This document shows positions 17,990 through 21,212 of a DNA stretch of 21,212 bases, piece by piece. Location: positions 1-21,212 of the forward strand of contig LPNZ01008210.1 of the NCBI GenBank assembly GCA_001655205.1, in the 5' to 3' direction. The DNA comes from Lenisia limosa. Taxonomy: Eukaryota > Breviatea. Positions within the stretch are counted from its first letter, which is position 1. Every line of letters starts with the position of its first letter. A program made the translations under genes and the position numbers. The notes under the pieces are model-generated. The model saw only the letters and a program-made list of their open reading frames with translations, had not been told where the DNA came from and made no database searches.

Positions 17990-20900
17990 CGTCATGCTGT
18001 TGCGCAGAGCACTGATTTCGTTTCGAGAGGAAAGCAGCTCGGCTTCAGCATGGATGGCTCTTCCTAAGGGGAATGAGAGGGATAAAACGGTTTTATCTGG
18101 ATGAAGCCATTGTTAAGAATATTGATAAATGTAAAATAGCTTATAACGTAGAAAAGGTAAAGCGTAATACCTAGTGCCTTAGACAGTTCGTTATTAAGCC
18201 CCTCTTGTGTCGCTCTACTCTCTCCTGGAACAGTGATATTTCGAAAGTGTGTCAAACCTCCATCTAAGCGCTTCCAACTTTGGACGGCATCAGACACCGC
18301 TTCGGCCTAAGGCATGAAAAAGGGGGGAAATGGCTTAACTTCGATCATCATAGCCCACCTTCTCGATCTCAGCCATCCTGACAGCCTTGAGAGCTGAAGT
18401 TGCCTTCGCCTCGCTGGCAGCAACGGACCTCTTCAAGTCGGCGTTCTCTACCTCCAGAACCTGGACTGAGGCCTTGAACTTCGCTGATTCCTGAACTGTT
18501 ATGCGATACCTGTCAGCCGTCCATATCATCACATTTAATCTCGTAACAGAGGATACAATATGGTTTGTTATACCAATCGGCTCATTAGTTGTATTATGTA
18601 TTCTTAACTTCTGTTGAGTACTCGGGAAGTAGTAATAATAAAGGAATAAGTCTCCTTTTTACAATTGATAGCTTCTGCAAGAGCATAAGGAAAGAAAAGG
18701 AGATTGAGGTAGATAACCTACCAAAGTAACGTCTTTGTATTTTGCAGTGAAATCGGCAAGGGAAGATTCCACCTGATGCGTCCGGGCTTTGCTTTCTGCC
18801 AGCAACTTCTCAATTGCCATCTTCTGTTTACCTTCCTCATCCGCTCGGTCCTGAGGAGAAGTCAAATGGCGAAAAAAAATGGAATTTAAATTTTCTCTAT
18901 TCCATTCTAAACCGGTGGAGCAAAAGGTATCAGAATAAGATGATGATAAAAAAAAAACAACCAAATCTTATTTCAAAAGAAAAAATCCCTTCAAATGAAG
19001 GCAAACCTGAAGGAAGCCATTTTCAATCTGAGCTTGTTGAAGCTTGGACTTGAGTTCCTTTGCTTTGCAGGCGTTCGCAGACGCTTCATCGAATGCCTGT
19101 TGTGTGAGATACGAGGTACAAACAACGGGTGGATTCTAGTGGGAACCAAGGTTCTCTGAAGCAAAAAAATATTCATAAAAATAGACCACCACCATCATGT
19201 AATAGCCAAATCAGGACAAAGGCATCAACATAATCATGTGGTTAAAGAAAAGAGCAGTTTCGTTAATAACGTAACGAGTGGCAGTAAATGCCAGAAGAGG
19301 AGCGGAATTGGATTTTTCAAATGAAAGTACGAGGAGTCAGAGAAAACAAACGACGGTTTTCAAACAACACCCCTGTAATACAGCAGCGTAACCGACCTTG
19401 TCACGTGCCGACTCCGCAGCCTCTGTACGCCCTTCGTTGATTCGGAGCTTCACCTAGAAAAGTAATGATCGGATTCATTTCGGTTTACCCCCCCCCCCTC
19501 TCTCTCTCAAAATTTAAATGGTGACGAATATAATACGTCTCAGTTAAGCTGATACTCAAATCAGAGTCTTTGAACCAAATTGTGAAAGAATACACCATAC
19601 TTGGAGATCGGCGATACTGACTTCAAGATTGGAGGATTTGGTCCACGCTGTCACACACTGTTCTTCAGCAAGCGAAATTTGGGTCTTAGCAGAGAACTGC
19701 TCGGCTTCGACTTGGGCTAATTTGCTCTTCATCAGCATCAATTCATCCTCGAGGGTCACTGTTCGACTGCTCTGTCTGTCGAGTTGCTCCTTCAAGCTGG
19801 CATTGATACGATGACTTTCATCAAGCTCGTTCTTCATAACGGACATCTGTGCTTCCTTCTCCACAGTTTTCACCCTCTCCTGCTGAACCTCATTGTTCTT
19901 GGCTTGAATCGCTTCTCGGTTGCTTGAAATTGCCTAAAAAGATGAGTCCTGGTTTATCAACTTCCATGTTTAAGTATGTTAAAAAAAATTTAATTTAGCT
20001 GTGGAATATAAAAAAACTCATTCGCTAATAATATGATACGATATCATAAAATAGACTTCATTATGATAAAATGAAGTCTATTTTAAAAACTGTTTCCTAT
20101 TCTATCACGGAATTCCAAATTAAGACCATCTACCAACAGACCTCAGTTAGGTTTGCCTGCATTGTCAAATGAGAAGTCTTCATAATCTCAGTTTGACTCA
20201 TTTCATTGTTCAATTCGGCACATTTCTTCTCATACTTGGCCCTGTCTGTTTCCTTTTCGCTTTTCAATATCAACAGTTGTGTGTTCGAAGTATCAAATGC
20301 TTCTTTCAATGAAATCATAGATTCTTTAAGTTTCTGGCATTCATTGTGTGATTTCTCTGTCTCCTGGCAAGTTACTTCCAACTCCGCATTCAATTCCATC
20401 ATCTTTGCAGCTGCCTTCTCCAATTCAGTCTTAAGCGCAGATACTTCTTCTGAATTGTCTGGAGCATTCTTCAAGTTCTCAATTTCTTCTTCATACTCCT
20501 GTAACTGTTCAACTGAAGATGCATACTTCTCTTCATAATTTTGAATTTTAGCATCCATTTCCGCCATTTTTGTTGCTGCCTTCTCCAATTCAGTCTTTAA
20601 CGCAGGTACTTCTTTGGTAACATTCTTCAACATCAGAATTTCAGCTTCATGCTCCTGTCTTTCTTCATGAGACTTCTCCAGTACTTCTTCATACTTCCTC
20701 TCAAATTCCTCTAATTCGGTATCCATGTCAACCATCTTTGTTGCTGCCTTCTCTAGTTCAGCCTTTAACGCTGACAGTTCTTCTGAATTATCTCCAGCAT
20801 TCTTCAACATCAGAATTTCAGCTTCCAATTCTTGTCTTTCTTCTTGAGACTTCTCCAGTACTTCTTCATACTTCCTCTCAAATTCCTCTAATTCGGTATC

Positions 20901-21212
20901 CATGTCAACCATCTTTGTTGCTGCCTTCTCTAATTCAGCCTTTAATGAAGACACTTCTTCTGAATTATCTCCAGCATTTTTCAGCATTAAAATTTCAGCT
21001 TCCAACTCCTGTCTTTCTTCTTGAGACTTCTCCAGCACTTCTTCATACTTCCTCTCAAATTCCTCCAATTCGGTATCCATGTCAACCATCTTTGTTGCTG
21101 CCTTCTCTAGTTCAGCCTTTAACGAAGACACTTCTTCTGAATTATCTCCAGCATTCTTCAGCATTAAAATTTCAGCTTCCAATTCTTGTCTTTCTTCTTG
21201 AGACTTCTCCAG
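17849..21212 (-). CDS. Long coiled-coil protein with 59-residue repeats, N-terminus beyond window
   Basis: Exons from the right edge: 21212-20142, 19933-19601, 19453-19397, 19096-19007, 18850-18718, 18495-18359, 18306-18171 and 18063-17849, all phase-consistent, giving 723 residues plus an unseen N-terminus. Composition is rich in E, K, L, Q and A with almost no proline until the end, and heptad-like spacing throughout (ELEKAATKMVDMDTELEEF; QLDRQSSRTVTLEDEL; LKRSVAASEAKATSALKAV). The first exon carries tandem 59-residue units (177 bp). The last exon (AELLSSRNEISALRNSM...) ends in a short non-coil tail. It resembles structural coiled-coil proteins (myosin tail, golgin or centrosomal/basal-body fibre types), but none can be identified by sequence alone. 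No motor or membrane segment is visible in this part. Confidence 0.85.
19097..19396 (-). other. Intron of the coiled-coil gene
   Basis: A 300-nt GT-AG intron between exons 19453-19397 and 19096-19007. I see no repeat, gene or RNA inside it. Confidence 0.6.
20644..21212. repeat. 177-bp coding tandem repeat, at least 3.2 copies
   Basis: Units begin at 20644, 20821, 20998 and 21175 (GCTTCCAAT/GCTTCATGC...), exactly 177 bp apart, and continue past the window edge. The three right-hand units are nearly identical; the leftmost is more diverged, and an older shortened unit precedes it at about 20461-20643. Each encodes 59 residues with the core AEILMLKNAGDNSEE and TKMVDMDTELEEFERKYEEV. Confidence 0.95.

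Noticed and set aside
17986-17995. Second CRE-like palindrome ATGACGTCAT
   Set aside because: It lies inside the last coding exon of the coiled-coil gene and far from any start codon, so chance occurrence within codons is the simpler explanation.
1-21212. tRNA, rRNA, bacterial operons, prophage or CRISPR arrays
   Set aside because: I saw no cloverleaf with an intact B box, no rRNA-like blocks, no Shine-Dalgarno-led gene clusters and no regular spacer array.

Overview
The window is nuclear DNA of a eukaryote. Nearly every gene is split by GT-AG introns, most of them only 24-110 nt long, and TAA, TAG and TGA all appear as stops, so the genetic code looks standard. A probable ciliary/axonemal protein implies a flagellated lineage. 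Compact, alternately oriented genes with tiny introns and a canonical EF-1alpha (not EFL) suggest a protist or other unicellular flagellate. I cannot place it more precisely from sequence alone.

Layout, left to right: (1) a kelch-repeat protein (+), entering from the left edge and ending near 2.14 kb; (2) AT-rich spacer; (3) an unrecognised 8-exon gene (-, 5080 to 3064); (4) cytidine deaminase (+, 5341-5985, 6 exons); (5) U1 snRNP protein C (-, 6958 to 6152, 4 exons); (6) EF-1alpha (-, 9070 to 7496, 4 coding exons plus a 5'UTR intron); (7) an RS-domain plus U-box protein (+, 9568-12219, two assembly gaps); (8) a GYTG-motif protein resembling ciliary microtubule inner proteins (-, 14083 to 12256); (9) the 26S proteasome lid subunit RPN5/PSMD12 (+, 14385-17257, 13 exons); (10) a possible small + strand gene interrupted by an assembly gap; (11) a long coiled-coil protein (-, right edge to 17849) with 177-bp tandem repeats. 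Exon structures were built by hand by requiring GT-AG boundaries and matching codon phase. All junctions agree in genes 3-7, 9 and 11. The kelch gene and the last junction of gene 8 remain partly unresolved.

The genes do not form one pathway. They are housekeeping functions (splicing, translation, nucleotide salvage, proteasome) mixed with structural and ciliary proteins. They are arranged as divergent pairs sharing 260-500 bp promoters and convergent pairs with very short 3' spacers (36 bp between the stops at 12219 and 12256).

The most interesting layer is non-coding. A near-identical imperfect hairpin (arms beginning CAGTGACCGGGA) sits inside two unusually long introns of two unrelated genes, which suggests a MITE-like or introner-like element. 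Several local tandem duplications (33-, 35-, 40-, 45- and 177-bp units) touch exons, introns and a 3' splice site. A decayed copy of an exon-plus-intron segment lies just downstream of gene 3.
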